Source: Paenibacillus sp. HB172176
GTDB taxonomy: Bacteria; Bacillota; Bacilli; Paenibacillales; Paenibacillaceae
NCBI RefSeq assembly: GCF_011947265.1
Contig: NZ_JAATHD010000018.1
Coordinates: forward strand, 1-64,000
Length of the DNA stretch: 64,000 bases
Direction of reading: 5' to 3'
In this document: positions 9,759 through 19,000 of the stretch, one piece after another
Layout: the number at the start of each line of letters is the position of its first letter
Numbering within the stretch: the first letter of the stretch is position 1
The notes under the pieces: model-generated
What the model was told of the DNA's origin: nothing
The model's database searches: none
Seen by the model: only the letters and a program-made list of their open reading frames with translations
Position numbers and translations under genes: made by a program

Positions 9759-10166
9759 TTGTTCTTGCATTTTATTGTAGAGCACGAGCACAAAGAAGCT
9801 TTCCTGGAGCTGGCGCATCGAATCGCAAAGTCCGACGGCTTCGTTAATTTGAATGAATTAACGTATATCCGAGGCTGGATGCTCGAGTTGGGCCTGGAAA
9901 GTTGGGAATCCACAAAGAGCGCGAGCCTTACCACATCCGATTTGATTGGCAATCTTCAGGACGAAAGACTAAAGCGTATCTTCTTGGCCGAGATGCTCTT
10001 GCTAATCTTTGCGGACGGCAGCTACACGGATGAGGAGAAGCAGATTGCAGAGCATATGCGAGAATTATTCGGCTGCTCCCTCGAAACCTTCGAGAAGCTC
10101 AAAGCCTGGGTTGAAGAGATGAACCGGCTCAAGGTTAACGGCATGCAGCTGATTTTGGAAGGATAA
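9759..10166 (+). CDS. TerB-like small helical protein
   Basis: A 135-residue, predicted all-helical, soluble protein. LAHRIAKSDGFVNLNEL and LLIFADGSYTDEEKQIAEH are two copies of the acidic D-G-x-(x)-E pattern of TerB-like domains, which bind metal or act at membrane stress complexes. The function here is unknown. I prefer the TTG at 9759 because GAGGAGGAG lies eight bases before it; the GTG at 9750 overlaps that site. The gene follows the response regulator by 115 bp, with a weak hairpin (9707-9735) between them, so it may be separately transcribed. Confidence 0.6.
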   Translation: MFLHFIVEHEHKEAFLELAHRIAKSDGFVNLNELTYIRGWMLELGLESWESTKSASLTTSDLIGNLQDERLKRIFLAEMLLLIFADGSYTDEEKQIAEHMRELFGCSLETFEKLKAWVEEMNRLKVNGMQLILEG

Positions 10167-10185
10167 CGACATAATTCAACACAAA

Positions 10186-10221
10186 AATAGCTAACGACTT
10201 GAGTTCACGTCGTTAGCTATT
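10186..10221. terminator. Bidirectional rho-independent terminator
   Basis: A perfect 13-bp stem, AATAGCTAACGAC/GTCGTTAGCTATT, with a 10-nt loop. On the minus strand it is followed by a short T-run, so it mainly serves the gene ending at 10263. It also lies just after the plus-strand gene ending at 10166. Confidence 0.8.
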
Positions 10222-10262
10222 CGTATGATTAACGGTAATAAGAGTAGTGCATTACCGGGAAT

Positions 10263-10655
10263 TTAATCGATGCGCAGCCGGTTTGTCGCGCCCATCGTCC
10301 CGGAGAAAGTCCGCTCCGCGCTTCCTGATGGCTGCTCTCTGCCATCCTCGCTTCTGCCCTTCTGCTCCATCAGTTCATGGAACCAAGCCTCGTCCTTCGT
10401 TGCCAGCGCAAGATCGATCATTCCGTCAAGCTCATCAGCGGAAAATTCCGACATATCGGGAAGCTTCCTTACCTTCGCCGATCTGGCTTTCACCGACTGT
10501 CCTACAATATCCTCTCGATCGCTTTGCGTCACCCACACCTTCATCATGTTGTCCGCGTCGATCGCTTCTACAAAACCGATAAACCGCTCATCCAACGGGG
10601 AGGTTCCGCTGATCCAATCCCCCATTTGAATGATTCCCAGGCTCGATACAGTCAT
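10263..10655 (-). CDS. Small protein with IDEAL-like C-terminal motif
   Basis: A 130-residue hypothetical protein. Residues 1-75 look like a small beta-rich domain. Residues near 78-100 (SADELDGMIDLALATKDEAWFHEL) resemble the short IDEAL motif seen in Firmicute proteins. The tail is polar and probably disordered. The ATG at 10655 sits seven bases after AAGGAGGG; upstream in-frame ATGs overlap that site. A consensus sigma-A promoter with an overlapping palindrome precedes it, so it is monocistronic and probably regulated. Molecular function is not known. Confidence 0.6.
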   Translation of the reverse strand: MTVSSLGIIQMGDWISGTSPLDERFIGFVEAIDADNMMKVWVTQSDREDIVGQSVKARSAKVRKLPDMSEFSADELDGMIDLALATKDEAWFHELMEQKGRSEDGREQPSGSAERTFSGTMGATNRLRID

Positions 10656-10735
10656 AACCATTCCCTCCTTCATTCACTTAAAGCCGCTTGTTAGACTGTC
10701 ATTGCTGGTTGCTTCTGCTCTTGCGGCTTTGTCAT

Positions 10736-10770
10736 ACTGTAATTATAGTGGTTACAGTTATAGATGTCAA
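10736..10770 (-). promoter_or_regulatory. Consensus sigma-A promoter with overlapping operator-like palindrome
   Basis: On the minus strand TTGACA (10765-10770) and TATAAT (10742-10747) are separated by exactly 17 bases. The inverted repeat ACTGTAA-N9-TTACAGT (10736-10758) covers the -10 box, an arrangement expected for repression. The repressor is not identified. Confidence 0.75.
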
Positions 10771-10838
10771 CTATTCCATATTTACTTTATTAATGTAAGT
10801 GGAATGAGCGTTGTATTTGTTATCCTGCGCGTTGACCC

Positions 10839-11729
10839 TTATTCCCTATAAGACACCGTCGTGAACATCCCCCCTGTCGGCTTCGTGAAGTTGTTCGAGC
10901 TGTGATGAGGCATATGGCAGTGAAAGGGCCACACGCCTGGGTTATTGGCAAGAAAAGCAATATCATGAGTCACTCCACTCGGAACAGCGAGCGTATTGCG
11001 AGTCTCTCTTCCAGGAAGCGGTATCGCGTTTCCGTCTGAGGCTATCACAACGAATTGATGACCGTGCAAATGCATGGGATGGGCGCTCATGCCGATATTC
11101 CCTATTCGAATTCGCACAAGCTCGCCCCTCTTCACCGGCAGAGCCGAGGTATGCGGATAGCAGCGGCCGTTCATGGCGAAGAAATTAAATCCATCCGCCA
11201 ACGGATTAAGGGAATATACGCCTTCCTTAAGCACGCCCTTCTTCAAACCATCCAAGTGAAACTCCTGAAGCATCAGGAAATAATCTCTCTGAAAAAGGCT
11301 CTCTCCGGGATCTTCGATAATAAAAGCTCCGCTCATGCCCATTAATTGTTGAATGACCGTATCGTAGTTGGTATGGTACATATGCGTGCCAGGAGGGTTC
11401 GTAATGCGGAAGGAATAATCGAAAAAATGATCGGGGTCTATTCGCGGCGAAGGCTCAACGTCGGGCACTCCGTCCATAGCATTAGGCACATCGAGCCCAT
11501 GCCAATGCACAGTGGTCGGCTCCGGCAAGCGATTAACGACCCTAATCGTCACCCAGTCTCCGTGATTCACCCGAATCGTCGGACCCGGAGTCGAACCATT
11601 ATAGCCCCATGCTTTCATGATGATGCCCGGCAGCAGCTCGCGCTCTACAGGCTCGGCGATCAGCTCGAAAAACTTGCGGCCTTGAATAACCGTATAAGGC
11701 AAATCCGGCACATCTGGCGTCACAACCAT
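10839..11729 (-). CDS. Two-domain multicopper oxidase-like protein lacking one trinuclear-site His
   Basis: A 296-residue cupredoxin-type protein. It carries HWHG (H75, H77), HPMHLHGH and HCHMPHH, which correspond to copper-ligand motifs of multicopper oxidases. In the second motif, where H-x-H is expected, it reads MYHTNYD, so the second His is Asn121. This loss of a type 2/3 copper ligand may weaken or abolish oxidase activity. No signal peptide is evident. GGAGGG lies seven bases before the ATG at 11729. It stands alone, with its own ribosome binding site, beside a broken TehA-like gene. Confidence 0.85.
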   Translation of the reverse strand: MVVTPDVPDLPYTVIQGRKFFELIAEPVERELLPGIIMKAWGYNGSTPGPTIRVNHGDWVTIRVVNRLPEPTTVHWHGLDVPNAMDGVPDVEPSPRIDPDHFFDYSFRITNPPGTHMYHTNYDTVIQQLMGMSGAFIIEDPGESLFQRDYFLMLQEFHLDGLKKGVLKEGVYSLNPLADGFNFFAMNGRCYPHTSALPVKRGELVRIRIGNIGMSAHPMHLHGHQFVVIASDGNAIPLPGRETRNTLAVPSGVTHDIAFLANNPGVWPFHCHMPHHSSNNFTKPTGGMFTTVSYRE

Positions 11730-11821
11730 CCATCATCCCTCCCGAAATATCTTAACTTCTATTAGTGTATGGGCGAGCGAAAAATTTATATTGAACAATG
11801 TTGCGGTATTCGCTATAATCC

Positions 11822-12294
11822 ATGCAAAAAAGCAACCTGCTCGCACTCGCGATCGGCGGCGTTATCGCTTTGCTTTTCCTAACCATGATTCTGACCAGAT
11901 TGATTCACCATGCTCCGCTGCCGGCAGGACTTACGCCTTCCATGATATTTTGATCGCGCCGTTCGAGGTTGGCTTTCTCGGTTATACGAACGTCCTGCAG
12001 CGCATGGATTCCTTCGCATCTCTCCTGTTCTACTTTGGCTTATTCTTGTTTATTGTCCTGTTCTTTAAAGTTTTCAAGGAGTCCGTTCCGTTCAGCCCCT
12101 CCTGGTGGGCGGTAAGCTTTCCGATCGCGGCCTTAAGCAATGCGGCTTTGGAATATGCGATATTCGTTCATTCCTGGCTGTTAATCGCGATTTCCGCCGT
12201 CATTCTTGCTTTTCTAAGCGTTGTTTTGATTATTCTCTTTATCCGAACGATGTATATTCTGTGGAATGGGAAGCTGCTTCAAGGTGCGGCTTGA
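11822..12294 (+). pseudogene. Truncated, frameshifted TehA/SLAC1-family transporter
   Basis: From the ATG at 11822 the frame reads MQKSNLLALAIGGVIALL and continues to PAGLTPSMIF, then hits TGA. Adding one T to the four-T run at 11948-11951 restores LIAPFEVGFLGYTNVLQRMDSF and the rest of the C-terminal half of a TDT/SLAC1 anion-channel family protein, with about five membrane helices. The N-terminal half of a normal protein of about 320 residues is absent, and an in-frame stop sits just upstream. So it is both 5'-truncated and frameshifted, unless the homopolymer is a sequencing error. Confidence 0.7.
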
Positions 12295-12377
12295 GCGGGA
12301 GCGGAGGCAACCAGACGAGGTTTAAGGAGCGATTGCTGTTATGAATAGAGGAAACCTTGGCGGAGGAGAATAACAAG

Positions 12378-13055
12378 ATGAAGGAATCGATTCTTTTAAA
12401 AATAACGAAAAACAAAAATAGGACTGCCTTGTTTCATTTCACCAGAATGCGAAACCTGCCCTCCATCGCCCACAGCGATGCATTGTTTTCCTGCCATGCG
12501 GTTGATCCCGAGTTATCGGCTGAAAGACGAACTTCGAGCAGGGAAATTCAATTTCGCGGAAAAGCCTTTACAGCGAATGCTCATCTGCGAATTGCGGATC
12601 AAGTGATGGACCCCGGAACCACGCAGCAACAATTTCGACAGTATCTGGACAAGCATGTCTTTTTCTGGCCTACGAGAAGCGATTGTCTGAAGATGCTGAC
12701 AACCTATTCAAGAAGAGAACCGCAAGAAGCCTTCGCCATTCTTCAATTGGATGCGTACTCGTTAATCCGCGACTTCTACGATTCCGTCAAATTAACGAAA
12801 TACGATTCGGGCAGCTCCCCGCGCTACCCGAATCGTTGTTCGTACAGAAAAAGCCTTCGTATGTTTTTGGGGATCGACCAGTTTGAAGCGATCAGAGAAC
12901 ATGATATGCCGTCAAAGCCTTCCGATATTCGCGAGGTTCTTGTGGAAGATCGGGTGACGGATCTGACCCATTATTTGCAAGCTATCTATTGCAATGCGAT
13001 TCCTGACATTCCTGAGCGATGGCAGAGATATAGGCGCCCCCTCGACAATTTCTGA
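12378..13055 (+). CDS. DUF7002-like protein
   Basis: A 225-residue cytoplasmic protein. The pattern ALFHFTRMRNLPSIAHSDALFS at the N-terminus, HVFFWPTRSDCLKML mid-protein, then a conserved small-residue and aromatic stretch (SGSSPRYPNRCS), resembles the DUF7002 family. That family has a possible ADP-ribosyltransferase/RES-like N-terminal pattern; enzymatic activity is not established. The ATG at 12378 follows GGAGGAG by eight bases. It ends four bases from the convergent secreted-protein remnant. Confidence 0.5.
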   Translation: MKESILLKITKNKNRTALFHFTRMRNLPSIAHSDALFSCHAVDPELSAERRTSSREIQFRGKAFTANAHLRIADQVMDPGTTQQQFRQYLDKHVFFWPTRSDCLKMLTTYSRREPQEAFAILQLDAYSLIRDFYDSVKLTKYDSGSSPRYPNRCSYRKSLRMFLGIDQFEAIREHDMPSKPSDIREVLVEDRVTDLTHYLQAIYCNAIPDIPERWQRYRRPLDNF

Positions 13056-13058
13056 CCG

Positions 13059-13895
13059 TTAAGAGGCTTCTACCCAGATTGTTTTCGAATAAGACGCTGC
13101 CTCTATCTCATTATTGCTGCTGTCGGTCAAAATCACGCTCGGCAATGCTACATTCGCAAATCCGGTCGTCTCCTTCGCTTCGAAATGGAGCTGCAGCAGC
13201 TCATCTCCTCCGGCTATTGCAGCCGAAATAGCAAGCGTTGCGAAGCCCGGCGTGTCATCATCCCATACGACAACAGCCGCTCCATCCACCAGCGAGGTCG
13301 CGCCGGTAAATTCGAGACTGTCGCTGTCGTAGCTCAAATGAAGAGCAAAATCATAGGCGCTGCTCGCCAATTGATCCAGACGCACATTCAGCGTCAATGG
13401 ATCGCCGGAGCTGACTGTATTCGGCCCGAGCAGACTTGCTTCAGGCTGATTCGTCTCCCGTACCCGAATGCCGTCCGATTTGCCTCCTTGCGCCACGATG
13501 CCCATATAACCCGGCGCTATGGGATCAACCGTGTCGATGAAATCAAACACTTTATTCCCATCCACATAACAGAATACCCGCACGCCGCCTTCCACATCTA
13601 TGGCCCCGACATCAAGCTTCGCGCTTATGTCGCTGTGCAGCAACGTATTCGGATAGCTGTTCAAATAAGCCTGCGCGCCGTTTATCCGCTTCTGCAGCTC
13701 CCAGCTGTTCAGCTTGAACACGATGAAGTAGGAGGTGTCGCCGCTGCCAAGCACGGGCAACGTCGCATTCTGCGAACGGAGAACGATTCCCGGCCACTCC
13801 GCATCATTGACATAGTGGTAGAGCAGGTCCATAGAGAACACCTTGTCGCCGATAATCTCATTGTATTTGGATATAGTCCCGGTGAATAACGAATA
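13059..13895 (-). pseudogene. Orphan C-terminus of a large secreted protein (LamG-like + cohesin-like)
   Basis: The frame ending at 13059 aligns with the C-terminal part of the giant protein at 50366-54454. A concanavalin-like domain (EWPGIVLRSQN... against WPSIVLRSQK...) is followed by a cohesin-like beta domain ending in an Ile/Val/Ser-rich tail. Homology can be followed back to about 13895, where it stops without a signal peptide or plausible start. The internal ATG at 13841 lacks a good ribosome binding site. The missing 5' part was probably lost in the rearrangement that produced the IS110 neighbourhood. Function as an expressed protein is unlikely. Confidence 0.7.
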
Positions 13896-14291
13896 TCCAT
13901 CGTCGTCACTGAGGGGTGACGACCAATGATGTAGATGTGCTGTGGAATCGCACTCGTCGCCATTCCAAGTAAGGTGAGGCGCCCGACGTAATCCTTGTCA
14001 GAGAACAGCTTCGTTTCTCGAAAATGATCGAGAAAGCTCGAACAAAGACAGGACCCCACATAATTCGAGAAATAAACAAGCGGACACAGGAGACTCTGAT
14101 ATGAACGAAACCTGTCAAGCGCCTGTGTTACTCCTACGTTTTGGACGCACTTGAATAAGGGTCTGTCTGGTCCTTTTCTAGACAGACTCAAACTGGCTAA
14201 ATTTAAAGGGTATTCTTGTTTAAGGAATCACAGCCGTAACTGGTTTGTTACAAAACATACTTTTTTGATTCATACTTTATGTTTTGTCTAA
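13896..14291. other. Junction region between secreted-protein remnant and IS110 element
   Basis: A minus-strand frame (13896 to 14191) reads KLFSDKDYVGRLTLLGMATS and looks partly codon-like, but I do not recognise it and it lacks both ends. Two degenerate units of the 24-nt hairpin repeat family lie here. One at 14077 shares GCGGACACAGG with the unit at 15828; one at 14154 is close to the reverse complement of the unit at 48763. No intact gene is supported. Confidence 0.45.
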
Positions 14292-14499
14292 GGACGATCA
14301 TTCCAAGGCTCGGAGGCAAAAACAATAACGCCGGTTGGCATTCTGATATTCGTGGGTTCACACATAGTCTACATACGTCTGAAGAGCTTACCGCTAACTA
14401 TTTTCGATTGTCAGACCGAAAGGCCTGTTTCAAGCGTCTCACGCGGATCTCTCTCCACCTTGCACATTTTTGCCCCCGAGGCATGGAACGATCACGGTC
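14292..14499 (-). ncRNA. Candidate structured RNA of the IS110 element (bridge/seekRNA-like)
   Basis: Positions 14296-14322 and 14467-14493 are imperfect inverted repeats (about 23 of 27 bases pair), and GGAC/GTCC pairing continues past a three-base bulge. They enclose about 145 nt that is non-coding, directly downstream of the transposase stop. IS110-family elements encode a guide RNA in the non-coding end. This long paired region is where one could lie, but the loops pairing with donor and target cannot be assigned by eye. It may instead be only a subterminal repeat. Confidence 0.3.
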
Positions 14500-14548
14500 C
14501 CTCATCTCCCCCTTTCTCTTCCCTTTCAACCCAGTCTTGTTCTTGTCT

Positions 14549-15676
14549 TTACACAGCTTTCTTCTGTTGAAGCCGCTCCACTTCCTTCGCAATCGACCAC
14601 ACAAAACCGGCGAGTTCTCTCGCAAGGGCAGCTGCGAGGGTCCCCTTGTGCTTTCCTTTACGCAACAGGTTTCTGTATTTCCGATGCAGGCGATGCTGCG
14701 CATTCCATGCAATAGACTGAATTTCGGACGGCAAACCGGTAACCCTCTCTCTCATTTTTCGCTTTACCGCCGGACTGTAGCGATAACTCCAAGCCGATTC
14801 CACCAACACTCTGCGTAGATGAGCATTGCCCGCTTTTGTCAGTCGACCTTGCCAACGACTCTCACCACTTGATCGCTCACTGGGAACGAGACCGCAGTAA
14901 CTCATGAACGCTGATGCACTTGGAAAGCGTGAGATGGTACAGATTTCTGACGCTAGTGTGGCAGCCGTCAGCACAGCGACACCGCGCAAAGCCTGAAAAG
15001 CTTGGATATGCGGAGCTTGTTCCCCCATTTCTGCTTGGCTTTCGATCTCTTTTTCGTAACGCCTGATGCGTTCTTTTGTCTCCCGTATGCTCTCTCGATA
15101 CTCCTGAAACGCAAAACGTTGGCCTTCTTCCGCAAACTGAAGCGTATCCAGCCACTCTTCAAACTTATGCGTCCAAGGGGAGGCAGCGCTAGGAGCAGAA
15201 AGTTGGTTCCTTAATAGAAACTTGCCCAGACGCTGCTTGTGCCGATTTAAATCTTCCTTGGCATCCTCTCTTGCACGTACGAGGTCTCGCAATGCTTCGT
15301 CCTGAGTCGTCGGAATGTAAATCGCGGTTAATTCCCCTGCACGAAACAGTTGGGCCAGTCGGAGCGCATCCCTTTTGTCCGTTTTTATCCGATCCCCCGC
15401 ACGTTTAGGGATGAGGGAAGGGGCGATTACGGTACAGGAAACATTCATCTCTAACAGCCAGCGATAGAGGACGTAGCCCGTTGGACCTGCTTCATAACAC
15501 ACTTCCAATGTAACGTCCGATGTAGAGCGTACTTGCCCAACCCACTTTCGAACGGCTTCTTTGGTGTGGGGAATGCTTCCCCAGTAGCGAGGATCCTGTT
15601 TGCCTTCTTCAGCAATTGCAATTGCGATTTTTTGCTTGGATACGTCTAATCCGATGTACTTTGTGGCAAGACTCAT
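14549..15676 (-). CDS. IS110-family transposase (DEDD + Transposase_20)
   Basis: A 375-residue transposase/recombinase. The N-terminal RuvC-like DEDD domain shows D11 (GLDVSK), E62 (YEAGPTG), D100 and D103 (KTDKRDA). The C-terminal Transposase_20 domain has FQALRGVAVLTAATLASEI, then YCGLVPSERSSGESRWQG and RLTKAGNAHLRRVL, including the conserved Ser region that forms the covalent DNA intermediate. Length is normal for the family and no frameshift is seen, so it may be active. It is the only complete mobile-element gene in the window. Confidence 0.97.
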   Translation of the reverse strand: MSLATKYIGLDVSKQKIAIAIAEEGKQDPRYWGSIPHTKEAVRKWVGQVRSTSDVTLEVCYEAGPTGYVLYRWLLEMNVSCTVIAPSLIPKRAGDRIKTDKRDALRLAQLFRAGELTAIYIPTTQDEALRDLVRAREDAKEDLNRHKQRLGKFLLRNQLSAPSAASPWTHKFEEWLDTLQFAEEGQRFAFQEYRESIRETKERIRRYEKEIESQAEMGEQAPHIQAFQALRGVAVLTAATLASEICTISRFPSASAFMSYCGLVPSERSSGESRWQGRLTKAGNAHLRRVLVESAWSYRYSPAVKRKMRERVTGLPSEIQSIAWNAQHRLHRKYRNLLRKGKHKGTLAAALARELAGFVWSIAKEVERLQQKKAV

Positions 15677-15777
15677 AGTAGAAACCGACTCCTTTGCTTT
15701 GTAGCTCTGATTTGAATTTTTGGATGTTCACACACTCCATTATTTCCAAATTAACCTACGTAGAAGCAATGCCGCTG

Positions 15778-15961
15778 TCGGTTTCGTTCATTATAACTAT
15801 TAGCGATAAATGCGAAGTTTGCTCAATTTGGCGGACACAGGTGACGCTATTTCCTCAAAAAATCAAAAAAATAGCTGTTTTCTCGCAAATAAGTGCATCT
15901 CTGTCCGCGAAATCTGAAAAACAGCTCCATTTGCCGAAATAGCGAATCTACGGTCCGCTGC
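15778..15961. repeat. Intergenic hairpin element, partly degenerate copy
   Basis: 24-nt units are found at 15828-15851 (forward, TTGGCGGAC...CTATT), 15888-15911 (inverse, AATAAG...GTCCGCGAA) and 15938-15961 (inverse, AATAGC...GTCCGCTGC). The two inverse units are exactly 50 bp apart. The expected first forward unit at 15778 retains only its CTATT end, possibly because the IS110 boundary cuts it. Confidence 0.7.
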
Positions 15962-16034
15962 GATCGTGTGCAGCCGCAAGCTCAACGAATAACGGTATCC
16001 GGAGAAATATACTTTCCACTATTTCGAAGGAAAG

Positions 16035-16059
16035 AGGATCCTTGCTCCGCAAGGACCCT
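16035..16059 (-). terminator. Rho-independent terminator of the giant secreted-protein gene
   Basis: On the minus strand an 11-bp stem, AGGGTCCTTGC/GCAAGGATCCT, has a three-base loop and is followed by CTTTCCTT. It lies 17 bp after the stop at 16076. A near-identical hairpin ends the gene at 25043. Confidence 0.75.
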
Positions 16060-16075
16060 CCTATTGCCATCTTCG

Positions 16076-19000
16076 TTAATCGAGATCAGGTGTCTCCAGC
16101 GTCATGCTGCCCGATCTGGCATACAAGCCAAAGTAACCCGGATCGTCGATCCGCTCGGCTGCCGTATCGAGGAAGTAGAATACATTCTCGCCATCGATAT
16201 TCAGAATGAGTCGAACTCCTCCTGCCTCATTGACTGCGCCTACCTGAACCTGGTGGGACTCGTAGGGCGGTATGAAATTGTTCGGAATCGCAGGTCCGCC
16301 AATGCTCGTATAGCCTGCGATGTCGCCAAAGATAACCGTTCGATCGCCGCCGTTGAACCTGTGCAGCTCGATCACATCGCTCTTGAAGCAAATGAGATAG
16401 AGATCATTGGTCGCAGAGGTGAATGACTCATCCGGCTGCTGACTGCGCAATACGAGCGAAGGCCAGCCGCCGTCCGCATTATTTTGCAGATCCAGTGTCA
16501 GCAGCTCATCCTCGAAGGTCTCCCCTTGATAGGTCGCGAAACCGCTCGGCGTGACAATCGTCAGGCTGTCTGTGTCCGAGGTCACGAGATTGCTGCCGGT
16601 CGCAGACACATACCAGTTAGCAGGATCATTAATGACATCTTCAAGTGAGTAGGCGTCATACGCCAGACCCGCAGGATCTCCGAAGTGGATGACTTTCACT
16701 TCAATCGTCCTGTTACGCACTGCGCCATCTGCCGTCAGTGTAACCTCGACATCCGACAAGCCGATCGCATCCGCAGTCATCAGACCCGACGAATCAACAT
16801 TCACGGCTGTCGTATTGCTGCTCGCAAAAGACAATCCTGTGAACTCCATCGTCTGACCATACAGCGACTTCGCTTCGACCACCAGTTGCCTCTCCTCGCC
16901 GCGTAGGATTTCGTATTCATCATCTATGAACGATTTCGCCTTGTTAATGACATAGTAGACTTCGATTCGACCGAACTCATCGTCCACATAGACGGGAATC
17001 GATCGTTCCCACTGCATCTCGCCTGCCCGTACATGCACGACGATATGAGTTGCGCCAGGGCCGTTCGCTTCCACGTATCCACTGGCATCGACCTCTGCAA
17101 CCGCCTCGTCTTCGCTGGTATAATAGATCGTTGCGCCCGCGAGGCTGACCGGTACGTCTTTGCCCGTCGTCGCCGTCACGGCAAGCTGATACCCGCTTGA
17201 CGATTCCAGCTCCAGCTTCTCCGGCAGCACGATGCGTTCCGGCGTATCATCGGCGAGATCGCTATAGGCAGGCTCGAGTCCCGCATTCGCGATAATCGTC
17301 AGCGCTGCTGCCGGCCACATCGCATCGGGATACACTTGCGTGTTCACCTCATAGACAGACTCGCCCACTGTCTTGACCAGCGACGTTGTCGTATAGTTCG
17401 TATCCAGCAGAATGTCATGACTGGTGAGCGTGCCGTTAATGAAGCCCCAGGTCGCCGGGAAAATCTCGTCCCATACCGGCGTCTCGGTCGTATCGATGAC
17501 ATTGTTCTTCGTCTTCCAGAACGTCGAGCCCTCGTCATGATAGATGACGCCGTAACGATTCATCTGGTTGCGCAGATAGTTTTCCGTAATCTCATTCTTG
17601 TTCTCCACCGTGCCACCCGTGCCGCCGAGCGTATAGATCGCGCCGCCATCATAGATTTGCTCACCGAGCAGATCATGAATGAAGTTGGCGTGAATCTTCG
17701 CGTTGCGCAGCGCCGAGCTCGTCACATGCGCCAGTCCGTAGCCAATCGTGATGCCATCGTAAGGAATGTTGAAGATTTCATTATGACTGATATCCGCATC
17801 CACGACGAAGCCAAGCCCGATAGCTGCGGACGAACGATAGTCGATCCCTACATCATGGATATAGTTGTTCTCGATATCGACATTCTTGAGCAGCTTCCGA
17901 GGATCGGAGGGGTTCGAGATCTCGTTGTCAAGCTTGGTTGTCTCGCCTACATTAATCGCTCCCCCGGACAAATCGAAGAAGCGATTGCCGCGAATCAGAC
18001 TCTCTTGCACGCCGTTCACCATTTTGATGGCCATGATGCCTATCTTCGAGAATTCATTGCGCTCGAACACAATATGAGCGGCCTTCTCTACAGTCACCGC
18101 TCCGATCGGCAGCTTGTCCACCCCGTAACGGAGCAAATTATTCTGAGCGTCTGCATGACCCAGATCGCTGCTCGGACGCAGCCAGGTCGTATAAGAGAAG
18201 GTCAATCCCTCGAAGTGAATGCCGTCCACCGGCGTATCGAGCGTCGTTCCTTCGATACGAACCAGTTCCTCGACGACCGGCGCGACCACAGTAGCCGTGC
18301 TCATCGTCTCTCCAGGCCTCGGCTTATAATAGAAGGTGTCGGTCGTCCGGTCGAGATACCACTCTCCCGGCTCATCCAATAGCTCGTATGCATTCTCCAC
18401 ATACCAGGGATTAACCACCGACGGCCTTTGCGTGACATAATCCCAGCCCGGCTGCTTCATCGTAATGACTGCCTTGCCGCTATCCAGCGAGACGGTGTCG
18501 ATGCCTATGCGCGGATTAGTCCACTGCGCCTTGTAGACAAACTCCACATCGCTAATGTTATTCCAGCTAGCCAGTTCGGTATTGTCGGAGGTGTAGCCAG
18601 CCGTTGTCCTCAGCGGATTCGTCAATCCGCCCTCGCTTCGGGCTCTCACGGCGCGGATGCCGTTCACGTAGAGCTGACGGGTCTCAATATCCCCTCCAGC
18701 GGACGCCTTGTAGATGTTCGCTCCCGCATCAAACAACGTCCAGCCTGTAATAGGCCTGCCTCCTTCAATCACCGGCTTCTCGTCGTCATACGCCCGATAG
18801 ATGACCCAGTACCCGTTGCTTCCGGAATCCCGTTCATCCATAAGCAGCGTCGACGTTTGATTATAATCGCCTTCACGCAGATAGACGACGATATCGCCCG
18901 TCATATCCGCATTGATGGAACGTATCGTATCTCTGGCCTTCTGCACGGTCTGGAACGGGAGCGACTCGGTGCCCGGGTTGTCATCGCTGCCGGCAGGCGA

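Larger units (their letters stand above)
14292..15780 (-). mobile_element. IS110-family insertion sequence (approximate ends)
   Basis: The extent covers the transposase plus non-coding flanks. Family members lack obvious terminal inverted repeats and target duplications, so the ends are estimates. The left limit is the structured region at 14292 and the right limit is where the hairpin-repeat element at 15778 begins. Repeat units of the same intergenic family lie on both sides, suggesting insertion into or beside such elements. Confidence 0.5.

Noticed and set aside
13709..14191. 160-residue minus-strand ORF crossing the remnant junction
   Set aside because: The lower half is out of frame with the recognised LamG-like domain, and the upper half has no recognisable homology. 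Treated as junction sequence.
17336..18382. 348-residue plus-strand ORF
   Set aside because: Antisense to the giant secreted gene; no recognisable domain or ribosome binding site.
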